This document shows positions 9,501-14,000 of a stretch of DNA of 14,000 bases, in pieces. The notes under the pieces were generated by a model that was not told where the DNA came from, ran no database searches, and saw only the letters and a list, made by a program, of their open reading frames with translations. The translations under genes were made by a program, and so were the position numbers. Source of the DNA: Symbiodinium natans (Eukaryota; Sar; Dinophyceae; Suessiales; Symbiodiniaceae); assembly GCA_905221605.1 (NCBI GenBank), contig CAJNDS010000739.1:64001-78000 (forward strand), in the 5' to 3' direction. The stretch's first letter is position 1. Every line of letters begins with the position of its first letter.

Positions 9501-12500
9501 CCACGATGCGCCCACGGCACACAGTCTAGGTTGCACAAGCGTGTGCGATGGCAATGCTTGCTTTGCGAGCCCCGTCCAGCCCACTTGCGGCCGCCGGCGC
9601 GCATGAAGCTCTGGGCAGGCCCCTGAGGCATGCGCTCAAGCAGCCGGTCCCTGTGGAGGTTCCGTGGAAAATCAATAGCTCTGGTCCGTAGGCTCATTTA
9701 GGTTGCTTCATGATGGTTCATGTCTTTTCGTGGGCCTTGTAGGAAATTGGCAGCTGTTAGCAGCGTAGACCTGCGTCTGGAGGCTGCGGTTCGATGGACA
9801 CTGGTTGGATGCACTTGCATAGCCCTTCGGCCTCGATTGCAACATCGTCGGAGCTACATGCAGGTCCGGCAATCAAAGGAGAGGGAATGGGTTTCTGTTC
9901 GCAGACATGTTCACAGGTTGTCAACTCCTTGACCCGTGCTTTTAGCTCGAATGTCTACCTGAACTCCCACGTCCCCTTGTCACGAGACGGCCCGTGTTGT
10001 TTCCTGTCAACGCTTTCTTCGATGGAGAACTTCGCCACATCTCGCGACAACGGCTTGAAGCAACAGGTCAACACCTAGGACCTACACCACATTCACTGTA
10101 GCTCTCATCATGCAAGATCCTGACAGCACATGCCGGGCCTAGCAACGCCGAACTCCGTGGGCCTCGGCCGATTGATATTTGAAGAAAGTGGAGGGTGGGA
10201 GAAGCAAGTTAGCTCCAGGCTGTTGCAGGGCGTGTAGCATGAAGTGGCGTACGTCTTTTTTTACATGGATGCGTGTAGGTTTACAGCCTTCGCATGTAGC
10301 TACGGTAGGTGGGCTCATGGATGCTGATGGCCAGTGTGTGCGGCAGCTATGTTCGATTCGTCCTGCTTTGTGCAGCGTTGTATACTGCGGGCATAGTGAT
10401 CTGAGTTGTCAGTTGTCCTTGCCTGCAGCTTCTTCATTGTTTGCAGGTTGCTGTGTTAGCCCGACGATTTGGCAGCGTGATGCAAACTCAAGGTTTGGGC
10501 GCGTGGGGGAGGGGGCGGACTGGCAAGTGACATTCTTGGCAAGCCCAAAAGCATGGGTGGGGTGTGGAGTGCAGTGAAGCGTGTTGCAACGAGAAACAGG
10601 GGCATCCTGGACGTCGTCCAGGCTTTCTAGGACCTCCCTGAGTCTCTTGGGGGGTGGGCCGAGCACGAAGCTGCGAGCGGCGTACAGTGCTACCATTGCT
10701 GAAATGGCTAGCTAAACTTGTTCGGCGGCTGTTTCGGGATTTGCACTGTTCACATTCACGTTTGTGTTTACCAGGAGACAGAAGAAGAACGGCTTCGACT
10801 CGACAAAGAAGCTCGCGAGGGCATGCAAGAGTACATGAAGCTCATACAGGCCATGTCTACAGGGCGAGCGCAGCTTCCGAAATCACATCTTCTCGGCTCG
10901 CAGCTGTGTGAAACTCCGCAGTTGCACCAGGAGCTTGCGGAAAATGGGAACATCCGTGCCCAGAAGACGGCCACTTGGCGGTGGTGGCGCATGTGGCGTA
11001 AGGCCTCAGAGAGGTTGTTTGCCTGATCCCGATTCCAAGGCATGGAAGTGGGACATACGACAGCGTGTGTGGAACTACTTGGAAGACAACGATTTGGCCG
11101 ATTTCCCGCGACCCGTCCACCATCGCATCCCCAACTTCCAGGGCTCCGCCCGTGCTGGGGAGCGGCTGGCAGAGCTCCCGGAGTTCTTGGACGCGAAGGT
11201 CGTGAAGGTGAACCCTGACACCCCGCAGAAGTCGGTTCGCGTGGCGGCTCTGCGCGCCCGCAAGATCCTTTACGTGCCTCAGCCACGTCTTCGGACAGGC
11301 TTCTTCTCCCGTATCGAACCTGGCACCGTCCCACCCGAAAAGTACAATTTCGCAGCCACAGCGCGTCGGGTGCTCAGCATTCATGTGGAGTTCGTCTCTC
11401 GATCCGCGTATGTGAAGTTAAGATAAGTTAAGTAGTTATGACTTATGTGTATCTGTTGGTCACAGACAGGCATATCTCGTCATGTAAGCTGCGGTTGCCA
11501 AGGCGGTATGAAGCAGCTCGCCGACCCCATGGACTTGGATGATAACACAAAGATCGACGTTGTTGTCGTGGGCTCGTCTGCCGTGCATCCTGAAACTGGG
11601 ATTCGCGTTGGCAAGGGCGAAGGCTTCGCAGAGCTGGAGTACGGCATGATGCGACAGCTGGGCATGATTGATGAGAATACGCCCATCATCACCACTGTGC
11701 ATGACAGTCAAGTTATCAGTGACGATTTCCCACCGAAGGGTAAAGGCATGATGAAGCATGATGTTCCCGTGGACATTATTGTCACGCCTACGCGAACGAT
11801 TTACGTGAACAAGGAGAAGCAGCCTGCCAAGCCAAAAGGAATCTACTGGGATCTGCTGTCTCGAGAGAAGCTGGCAACAATTCGAGTTCTTCAGGACTTG
11901 AAGGCTAGAATCGAGAGCCAGACAGGCATAGAGCTTGAGCTGGCAGAGCAAGAGGAGGCGCTGCCTCCGCTGGCCAAGCGTGGGCCACAAAGAGGCCAAG
12001 GAAAGAGGAAGCCTCAGAGGAAGCCTGAGAGGAAGGAGATCCCAGAAGCCACCCAAATTTCTGGGGTCAAGGGTCGGCTCCGCAGACCTGAATAGTCCTT
12101 GGGGCCTCGAGAGACCTGCGCAAGAAACAGGGGGGGGGGGGGGGGGGGTGCACAGGATCGTGTGTTTCGCTTGGTTTGAAAATTGGGAGTTGCTGTTGTG
12201 TGCTGGGGGTCTTCCACTTGTAACCGCAGCTCGTCGTCATATCTGAGCCCTTTGCAACTGCATCTCGACCCCACCACATGCAAAGGCTCATCATCCTAAG
12301 CACACACACACAATGTTTAGTACTCCAAGAACTCCGGGTTATGACTGCAAGGTTCTGTCAGCTTCTTGGGCGTCCTGGGCATCTACCTCTGGGTGCTCGA
12401 GACCAAGGGCTGCGACATGGAGGATAGCCCAATGACGCGACCAAGCTCAAAGCTGGAACTCAGGGGGGGCCTTCTTCGATTCTTTAGATGCAACGTAGGC

Positions 12501-12542
12501 ATTTGGGAGTTTACTCAGGGTTTTGCTTCGGGTTTTGCTTAG
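1..12542 (+). CDS. MFS sugar-porter family transporter, about 20 exons, 5' end outside window
   Basis: Multi-spanning membrane transporter of the sugar porter family (PF00083-like), expected to move a hexose or similar small polyol/sugar; the substrate cannot be read from sequence. I rebuilt it from family landmarks: helix 2 LYLGAAAGALLLG, helix 3-4 LLVSRMLSGIALG, PVYIAE, SPVEYRG, WFWRVILGLP, LPIDPALYLV (in place of PESPRYLV), GQMEEAR, DPYLR, QQLTGIN, LFAQAGI, LVDNMGRRSLLL, WLWLSEIYPMEIRG, WLSCFFVVLI and LETKG. Joined exons (3-110, 3813-3917, 4007-4036, 4224-4334, 4716-4770, 4843-4907, 5011-5097, 6076-6114, 6870-6908, 6967-6995, 7077-7092, 7177-7262, 7799-7826, 8012-8083, 8328-8364, 8574-8597, 8716-8814, 8945-8991, 9108-9138, 12352-12542) total 1299 nt, 432 codons plus stop, with every phase matching. 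Helix 1 lies upstream. A normal member has about 480-520 residues, so length fits. Exact ends of exons 1, 2, 7, 17 and 19 are the least certain. Whether the last exon belongs to this gene is discussed under findings. Confidence 0.85.
501..592. repeat. Two (TA)n-rich microsatellites
   Basis: Alternating TA with occasional TG occupies about 501-531 and 563-591, separated by a GC-richer 30-bp stretch. These are simple-sequence tracts inside the first intron. Confidence 0.85.
637..1178. repeat. AAACCATT octamer array forming a large imperfect inverted repeat
   Basis: From about 637 to 947 the sequence is mostly head-to-tail copies of the octamer AAACCATT, about ten of them uninterrupted between 816 and 904. 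Spacers of the type AATGGTTTCCCCCTTATGAA plus AATCCCC interrupt the array. From 961 to 1178 the same material occurs as its reverse complement (AATGGTTT octamers with GGGGATTTTCATAAGGGGGA spacers). The arms are separated by only 13 bases, 948-960. The two halves could fold into a very long hairpin. Confidence 0.9.
1203..1310. repeat. 46-bp tandem repeat, about 2.4 copies
   Basis: The start GCATCTTTTCTGCTCC at 1203 recurs as GCATCCTTTCTGCTCC at 1249 and GTATCTTTTCTGCTCA at 1295, giving a period of 46. Each full unit ends with TCGCAAGCAGTGTC. Copies differ by a few substitutions. Confidence 0.85.
1340..3470. repeat. Three copies of a 0.8-1.1-kb telomere-like tandem unit
   Basis: The marker TTAACTCTAT occurs at 1363, 2468 and 3272 in matching contexts: each is followed by a degenerate TTTAGGTTTA stretch, then CCTAAACCTGTCAA, then a CCTACATCAT site. 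Spacing is therefore about 1105 and 804. The first copy is longer because it holds an internal duplication of about 262 bp, starting at GACGACCTCTGCGG near 1498 and GACGAGCTCTGCGG near 1760. Much of the unit is degenerate CCCTAAA/TTTAGGG. No coding potential is seen. Confidence 0.85.
3492..3586. repeat. (TA)n and (TATATG)n microsatellite
   Basis: Pure AT alternation at 3492-3510 is followed, after a short CATATGCATATG-rich stretch, by TA/TATG repeats at about 3533-3586. An open frame across this on the minus strand is only repeat-encoded Tyr/Thr/Ile and is not a gene. Confidence 0.85.
3813..3917 (+). CDS. MFS exon 2: helices 3 and 4
   Basis: It reads DLFFIFGGLAGAFATG then KCLLVSRMLSGIALGISE, the helix 3-4 signature of sugar porters. 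The acceptor is TTCAG|G at 3812. The donor at 3918 (GCTTGG) keeps phase 0. An alternative GA donor at 3915 would drop the final Glu and restore the usual Arg-to-Pro spacing. Confidence 0.8.
4007..4036 (+). CDS. MFS exon 3 (30 nt): PVYIAE
   Basis: Thirty bases encode AIAAPVYIAE, the end of helix 4 and the highly conserved P-V/M-Y-I-x-E site. It lies between CTCAG|G at 4006 and a GC donor (GCTGGG) at 4037. Reading on instead meets a stop at 4061. Confidence 0.85.
4224..4334 (+). CDS. MFS exon 4: SPVEYRG loop and helix 5
   Basis: It starts VSPVEYRGLHAAKHGLYIAV, which continues PVYIAE exactly as in family members (E-x-S/A-P-x-x-x-R-G), then helix 5 with G-T-L-A-A. From RG onward the spacing matches typical members with no gap. 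The acceptor is CCAG|G at 4223. The donor at 4335 is GCAAGT, the ideal GC-type splice donor. Confidence 0.85.
4716..4770 (+). CDS. MFS exon 5: first half of helix 6
   Basis: It reads ETNSWFWRVILGLPMLAA, matching the W-R-x-x-L-G-x-x-x-x-P-A segment that opens helix 6. The acceptor is AAAG|G. It ends in phase 1 at CAG before GCCGGC. Confidence 0.85.
4843..4907 (+). CDS. MFS exon 6: end of helix 6 and degenerate PESPR site
   Basis: It reads LQYTLMKFDLPIDPALYLVR after a Gly codon split across the intron. LQ and F keep register with the GLUT-type helix 6. The usual PESPR-Y/W-L-V is here P-I-D-P-A-L-Y-L-V, so the conserved Glu and Arg are missing. The donor is CAG|GCCCGA at 4908. Confidence 0.8.
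5011..5097 (+). CDS. MFS exon 7: start of the central cytoplasmic loop
   Basis: It begins GQMEEAR, the counterpart of the K/R-G-x-x-E-E-A-R helix after PESPR, and continues to VLALRRLLG. About eight extra residues (THGMCWPS) lie between these two parts. The acceptor is GCCAG|G. The end is uncertain: a GC donor at 5098 (GCTGCG) keeps phase 0; a GA donor at 5031 or a GC donor at 5062 are alternatives. Confidence 0.65.
5098..6075 (+). other. Intron, about 1 kb, no other gene seen
   Basis: This separates two parts of the central loop. Short open frames at 5036-5302 and 5550-5738 show no family resemblance. The 3' part contains a CCCTAAA run at about 6005-6050, only 26 bases before the next exon. 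Confidence 0.5.
6004..6050. repeat. Interstitial telomere-like CCCTAAA repeat
   Basis: About six near-perfect CCCTAAA heptamers in a row, one reading CCCTAAACGCTAAG. They lie near the 3' end of an intron, so this is not a chromosome end. Confidence 0.9.
6076..6114 (+). CDS. MFS exon 8 (39 nt): central loop helix
   Basis: It encodes VRVAKLELKLKDL, a charged amphipathic segment with almost only G/C in third positions. It fits the E-x-E-x-x-x-L helix that precedes P-x-L-R-R in the family. The acceptor is AGCAG|G and the donor is GCTGCG at 6115; both are phase 0. There is no strictly conserved residue, so this is the least homology-driven internal exon. Confidence 0.55.
6246..6312. repeat. ACTTAC repeat followed by CTT/CCT-rich pyrimidine tract
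   Basis: Four copies of the hexamer ACTTAC lead into an almost pure pyrimidine stretch of CTT and CCT triplets. It is intronic. Confidence 0.85.
6455..6516. repeat. 20-bp inverted repeat with 22-base loop
   Basis: The left arm CCAAACGACGTACGATTTGG (6455-6474) and the right arm CCAAATTGCGCGTCGTTTGG (6497-6516) are reverse complements with three mismatches. It lies beside a C-run in an intron and could be a small non-autonomous element or a local hairpin. Confidence 0.75.
6870..6908 (+). CDS. MFS exon 9 (39 nt): end of central loop, start of helix 7
   Basis: It encodes ALQDPYLRCSVLS, the counterpart of the L-x-x-P-x-L-R-R-x-L-L segment before helix 7. The acceptor is GCAG|G at 6869 and the donor is GCTTGG at 6909, phase 0. 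Confidence 0.75.
6967..6995 (+). CDS. MFS exon 10 (29 nt): helix 7 up to QQ
   Basis: It encodes VGFFLASYQ plus the first two bases of a second Gln codon (CA|G). It supplies the helix-7 portion that precedes LTGIN. The acceptor is CAAG|G at 6966 and the donor is GCCGCC at 6996. Confidence 0.75.
7077..7092 (+). CDS. MFS exon 11 (16 nt micro-exon): LTGIN
   Basis: Sixteen bases (G then CTC ACA GGA ATC AAT) complete the Gln codon and encode LTGIN. The result is the QQLTGIN motif, which lines the sugar site in this family. The acceptor is TAAG|G and the donor is GCTTGC at 7093. An in-frame TAA at 7036 shows that the upstream sequence is not contiguous exon. Confidence 0.75.
7177..7262 (+). CDS. 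MFS exon 12: end of helix 7, loop, start of helix 8
   Basis: It reads ALMAYSNGLFAQAGI then PNSDLTLASVGML. This matches the family pattern in which LTGIN is followed by A-x-x-Y-Y-S/A-x-x-I-F-x-x-A-G-I and a helix-8 start. The acceptor is CGAG|G, the donor is GCAAGA at 7263, and it ends in phase 2. Confidence 0.85.
7263..7798 (+). other. Intron, 536 nt
   Basis: It separates the two parts of helix 8. I see no exon or recognisable element inside it. A 179-codon open frame on the opposite strand crosses it and neighbouring transporter exons and is treated as a shadow. Confidence 0.5.
7799..7826 (+). CDS. MFS exon 13 (28 nt): helix 8
   Basis: It completes a Gly codon and encodes MCIANVLVS. The N-V-L-x-T/S core matches helix 8, and the distance from N to the LVD motif in the next exon (13 residues counting both ends) equals that of typical members. 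The acceptor is TGAG|G and the donor is GCTTCC at 7827. Confidence 0.8.
8012..8083 (+). CDS. MFS exon 14: LVDNMGRR loop and start of helix 9
   Basis: It reads VWSTHLVDNMGRRSLLLYGC then MTQS. This is the second R-x-G-R-R loop motif of MFS proteins, between helices 8 and 9, well preserved. The acceptor is TGAG|G at 8011. The donor is GCAGCC at 8084. Confidence 0.9.
8084..8327 (+). other. Intron flanked by a 10-bp direct repeat (possible introner)
   Basis: The intron begins with GCAGCCATGG at 8084-8093, and the downstream exon begins with the same ten bases at 8328-8337. The splice sites lie at the edges of this duplication. The interior contains TTTAGGG-type repeats at about 8265-8319. This is what an insertion that created its own splice sites from a target duplication would look like. 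Confidence 0.6.
8265..8319. repeat. Interstitial TTTAGGG-type repeats
   Basis: About seven degenerate TTTAGGG heptamers lie just upstream of the 8327/8328 acceptor. The orientation is opposite to that of the run at 6004-6050. Confidence 0.9.
8328..8364 (+). CDS. MFS exon 15 (37 nt): rest of helix 9
   Basis: It encodes AAMVYAVHFLHL plus the first base of a Gly codon. It continues GCMTQS of the previous exon into a complete helix 9. The acceptor is TGAG|G and the donor is GCACAA at 8365. Confidence 0.75.
8456..8520. repeat. 22-bp inverted repeat with 21-base loop, intronic
   Basis: The arm at 8456-8477 (starting CTAACAGTCGTTCATAGGG) and the arm at 8499-8520 (ending CTATTAAGGACTGTTAG) are reverse complements with two mismatches. 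They sit in the middle of the 209-nt intron 8365-8573. The shape suits a miniature inverted-repeat element remnant or a structured intron. Confidence 0.75.
8574..8597 (+). CDS. MFS exon 16 (24 nt micro-exon): start of helix 10
   Basis: It completes a Gly codon, encodes LSAFIFF and gives the first base of a Ser codon. Including it brings the distance from the GRR motif to the helix-10 signature close to that of known members; skipping it leaves the protein about eight residues short. The acceptor is CAAG|G and the donor is GCCCCT at 8598. Confidence 0.6.
8716..8814 (+). CDS. MFS exon 17: helix 10 and SEIYPMEIRG
   Basis: It reads FFVVSWNFGLGAITWLWLSE then IYPMEIRGEALR. This is the strongest single landmark: the G-P/A-x-x-W-L-x-x-S-E-I-F/Y-P-x-x-I-R-G signature after helix 10. 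The acceptor is TCAG|G at 8715. The donor at 8815 is GTAGAC, the only GT donor I infer in the gene. Confidence 0.9.
8945..8991 (+). CDS. MFS exon 18: helix 11
   Basis: It encodes TCGVIKWLSCFFVVLI, matching the N-W-L-S-N-F-x-V segment of helix 11, with Lys and Cys where Asn residues are usual. With the chosen borders (TCAG|C at 8944, GCTCGT donor at 8992) the distance from IRG to W equals that of typical members. The acceptor breaks the AG|G habit. Confidence 0.75.
9108..9138 (+). CDS. MFS exon 19 (31 nt): EPALL segment after helix 11
   Basis: It encodes EPALLVHPLW, comparable with F-P-A-L-L after helix 11. The acceptor is TAAG|G. A GC donor at 9139 leaves phase 1, which fits the exon at 12352. 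About eight residues appear to be missing between this exon and the next, so a further 24-nt exon may be unrecognised. Confidence 0.5.
9139..10774 (+). other. 1.6-kb stretch without a recognisable gene
   Basis: It lies between the helix-11 exons of the transporter and the MTHFSD-like gene. The longest + frame (10179-10577, about 132 codons) has no family resemblance, low-complexity Cys/Ser-rich content and no splice logic. I see no repeat longer than a few units here. Confidence 0.4.
10775..10957 (+). CDS. MTHFSD: MTHFSD-like, probable N-terminal exon
   Basis: It follows a pyrimidine-rich tract ending ACCAG|G. The open frame begins ETEEERLRLDKEAREGMQEY, a charged helix, and continues to ENGNIR. 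A GC donor at 10958 (GCCCAG) and the CAAG|G acceptor at 11039 keep phase 0 with the conserved core, giving an 82-nt intron. This part is not conserved in the family, so the assignment rests on splice logic and open frame. Confidence 0.45.
10775..12095 (+). CDS. MTHFSD: MTHFSD/COG0212-type 5-formyltetrahydrofolate cyclo-ligase-like protein
   Basis: Homologue of animal MTHFSD and plant COG0212 proteins, paralogues of 5-formyltetrahydrofolate cyclo-ligase (ATP-dependent conversion to 5,10-methenyltetrahydrofolate). Function in this subgroup is unsettled; plant members have been linked to thiamin metabolism rather than cyclo-ligase activity. Seen in order: KWDIRQRVW, DLADFPRPVHHRIPNFQGS, VKVNPDTPQKSVR, PQPRLRTGFFSRIEPG, DVVVVGSSAVHPETG, GKGEGFAELEYGMM (the P-loop-like turn, 11610-11627 onward), TTVHDSQV, DIIVTPTRTIY, KPKGIYWDLL. 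At least one intron (between about 11370 and 11514) is needed because the first frame hits TAA at 11424. A likely upstream exon is 10775-10957. The C-terminus is a Lys/Arg/Gln-rich tail rather than the RNA-recognition motif of vertebrate MTHFSD. The start codon was not found; further 5' exons are probable. The gene is on the same strand as the transporter. Confidence 0.9.
11040..11376 (+). CDS. MTHFSD: MTHFSD-like, conserved N-terminal core exon
   Basis: It starts AWKWDIRQRVWNYLEDNDLA and runs through the HHRIPNF and PRLRTGFF blocks to AATARRVL. The 3' border is either a GC donor at 11377, which joins in phase to CAAG|G at 11502/11503, or a GT donor at 11370 joining AAG|C at 11514. Both keep the frame; alignment to relatives does not decide between them. 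Confidence 0.85.
11503..12095 (+). CDS. MTHFSD: MTHFSD-like, C-terminal core exon and basic tail
   Basis: It reads GMKQLADPMDLDDNTKIDVV, then the GKGEGF turn, HD of TVHDSQV, VDIIVTPTR and a KARIESQTGIEL helix. It ends in a tail very rich in Lys, Arg, Gln and Pro, with the stop codon TAG at 12093-12095. The canonical cyclo-ligase G-x-G-x-G-Y-Y-D is here GKGEGFAE, as in other MTHFSD/COG0212 members. Confidence 0.9.
12096..12351 (+). other. Spacer after MTHFSD-like gene with G19 run
   Basis: It holds a run of 19 G at 12130-12148 and a short CA repeat (about 12301-12312). It ends with the TGCAAG|G acceptor of the final transporter exon. No gene is seen. Confidence 0.6.
12130..12148. repeat. Homopolymer of 19 G
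   Basis: Nineteen consecutive G begin 35 bases after the MTHFSD-like stop codon, preceded by CAAGAAACA. It could form a G-quadruplex in RNA or non-template DNA. The length may be affected by sequencing error. Confidence 0.85.
12352..12542 (+). CDS. MFS terminal exon: helix 12 and ETKG motif
   Basis: After a split codon it reads SVSFLGVLGIYLWVLETKGC then DMEDSPM. This is the helix-12 end and P-E-T-K-G-x-x-L-E-E signature of sugar porters, with Leu for Pro. The acceptor is CAAG|G at 12351, and phase 1 fits the exon ending at 9138. The last 14 codons run into TTTAGGG-type repeat, and the stop TAG at 12540 is itself part of a TTAGGG unit. Confidence 0.7.
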
Positions 12543-12560
12543 GGTCATGCTTAGGGTTTA
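12515..12560. repeat. Degenerate TTTAGGG-type repeat over the 3' end of the transporter frame
   Basis: Units such as CAGGGTTTTGCTTCGGGTTT and GCTTAGGGTTT overlap the last codons and stop of the transporter frame. Confidence 0.7.
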
Positions 12561-13059
12561 CCGGCTCTCGGGTTCGGATGGTGTGTCGTGCATGTCTTGT
12601 GGGTGGGCTCGGAAGGGTTCAGGGCCTAGAACCAACAACGGCAGGATCAGTACCAAGCACAGCTCTCCTCAGCGGAAATACAACATCCTGCTGGCCACCC
12701 CCAAGCTTTGCACAGGAAGACAATCAGATAATCAGCTTAATTAGCGATAAGGCTACGCAAGGCGCTTCGGAAGCGTGCTCTGCGAGAAGGAGTTGATTAA
12801 GAACAGTAAGGTGTGCAACGTTTTCCGCCTTATGGGGGTTTCCGAGCTTAGGGCTAACCAAATGAATAAGGGAATCCTACTCTTTGGGGGACTCTATAAG
12901 GGGTCCCCTTGTTTTCGTAAACTCCCTACTTAGAAAGCCCCTCCTCAATCGCAAGCTCAGGCCCCGGAGCGAAAGATCCAACTCGATCCTGCTGGGAGGC
13001 AGTGCTCCTGCAAGTTTCTCGGAGCCTATAACAAGCTCCTTGCGCAGTCCTGCTTGAAT

Positions 13060-13100
13060 CCTAAACCCTAAACCCTTCATGTGGTGTGTGTGTGTGTGTG
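13060..13100. repeat. CCCTAAA units followed by GT microsatellite
   Basis: CTAAACCCTAAACCCT at about 13061-13076 is followed within ten bases by (GT)n to 13100. Confidence 0.85.
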
Positions 13101-13453
13101 CATGTGTGTTCATGAAGCGATTGGTGCATCCCAGGCCCCCGGACTGAGCTTCTTGGAGGAAGTTGGCAGTTGTGCGATTGTTTTAGATCAAGGATGGTTT
13201 GGATGCTGCCAGAAAGTGCAGACGGGAGTTCGCTGGTACCGGGCTTTACGTCTTTCTTTTCTGGCGGACGAGCTCCCGTTCTTTTTCTTGGGTTTGTCTT
13301 TGGTGCAGTCCAGGCGATTTCTCACCAGATAGCCTTGATCACTCAATCACAGCTTCCGTCCATCAATGCACACATGCAGTTTTGACTTGCGCGCACGTCT
13401 CTACCACGTTGGAGCATGCACCGAGTTACCAGAAGATGGTTTTCTCCCCGAAC

Positions 13454-13500
13454 GTGGAGGAAGAGGCCGAAGAGGAAGAGGAGGAGGAAGAGGAGGGAAA
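13454..13500. repeat. GAG/GAA purine-rich tract
   Basis: Almost pure GAG/GAA triplets. In one frame it encodes a run of Glu, which explains the open frame at 13199-13675 without need for a gene. Confidence 0.8.
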
Positions 13501-14000
13501 AGAAACACAAAGACAAAGGATTTACATGCAGGCCGCATGTAGTGCATCATTGCATTGTGTCCTCTCGTGCACTCTGCTATTGCGTGCTTGCACAGGTCGA
13601 TTGATGCAATGTGACACGCAGGCACATGAGGTCATTCGAAAGATTGACCTAAATCCTGAGCTGTCGCTGATGTGACTCTTTGGAGACATCAACCAGTTTC
13701 TCTTTCTTGCAGCATTCAGTGGATGCTTGACCTTCGTCAGCTCCCATTTGACATCTGAACTTGCGAAAACTGGGTAACAGTCCAGTTATTTGATTGCTTG
13801 GGACGTTCTCAAATCCTCCGTCGGGCGACCCAATCATGCAAAAGCCGCGGACTAAGGGTTTGTTGGTTGGGGAAGCAACTATAGTTGCGTAGCTCTCTAT
13901 GCGCCTCTGAACGTATTTTTCCATATTTATTGACAAGCGGTCTGTTGGTGGACCATTTGATATCATTCAAAAACCGAATATTCAGAATTGCGAGGACGAA

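Larger units (their letters stand above)
12543..14000. other. 3' region without a recognisable gene
   Basis: It contains CCCTAAA units (13060-13076), a GT microsatellite (13084-13100) and a GAG/GAA-rich tract (about 13454-13500). Open frames here are short and either repeat-encoded or without family resemblance. A hydrophobic stretch near 13270-13330 (APVLFLGFVFGAVQ) could be an exon of a further membrane protein, but nothing confirms it. Confidence 0.4.

Noticed and set aside
10179-10577. 132-codon plus-strand frame as a separate gene
   Set aside because: No recognisable motif, low-complexity Cys/Ser content, no supporting splice or start context.
10718-10774. Hydrophobic frame SGFALFTFTFVFT as a helix-12 exon
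   Set aside because: It coincides with the pyrimidine-rich tract of an acceptor, and the frame does not continue into the following charged exon.
10768-11384. Minus-strand open frames of 188 and 175 codons
   Set aside because: Shadows of the MTHFSD-like exons on the plus strand.
11460-12056. 198-codon minus-strand open frame
   Set aside because: Shadow of the C-terminal MTHFSD-like exon, Leu-rich because it is the complement of a charged coding sequence.
13199-13675. 158-codon plus-strand frame as a gene
   Set aside because: Held open largely by the GAG/GAA tract; no family resemblance.
1-14000. Dinoflagellate spliced-leader relic (CCGTAGCCATTTTGGCTCAAG-type)
   Set aside because: Looked for near gene starts by eye; no convincing match.

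Overview
The window looks like nuclear DNA of a dinoflagellate, most likely Symbiodiniaceae-like. Three things point there. The coding sequence is cut into many very small exons whose introns almost all read GC...AG with a G straight after the acceptor. CCCTAAA/TTTAGGG telomere-type repeats are scattered inside introns and spacers. The two recognisable genes lie on the same strand. The species cannot be fixed from the sequence alone. No rRNA, tRNA, CRISPR array or bacterial-type operon was seen.

Most of the window is one major facilitator superfamily (MFS) sugar-porter gene on the + strand. No single open frame is long, but about 20 short exons join in phase into roughly 430 codons with no internal stop. 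They run from transmembrane helix 2 (window position 1; helix 1 lies upstream) to helix 12. Family landmarks appear in the right order and spacing: helix 2, PVYIAE, SPVEYRG, WFWRVILG, a degenerate PESPR-like site, QQLTGIN, LVDNMGRR, SEIYPMEIRG and LETKG. Exons of 16, 24, 28, 29, 30 and 31 nt are implied.

Layout: 1-110 helix 2 exon. 111-3812 is a 3.7-kb intron holding an AAACCATT octamer array in a large inverted repeat, a 46-bp tandem repeat, and three copies of a 0.8-1.1-kb telomere-like unit. 3813-5097 encodes helices 3-6 and the start of the central loop. 6076-6908 is the central loop. 6967-9138 encodes helices 7-11. 10775-12095 is an MTHFSD/COG0212-type gene (5-formyltetrahydrofolate cyclo-ligase-like). 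12352-12542 is the helix-12 exon with the ETKG signature. 12543-14000 holds simple repeats and no recognisable gene.

The most striking layout feature is that the MTHFSD-like gene sits, same strand, between the helix-11 and helix-12 exons of the transporter. Either it is nested in a 3.2-kb intron, or the last transporter exon belongs to another copy. The intron at 8084-8327 has a perfect 10-bp direct repeat at its two splice sites, as expected if it arose by insertion of a mobile (introner-type) element. No functional link between transporter and folate-like enzyme is evident; their proximity may be chance.
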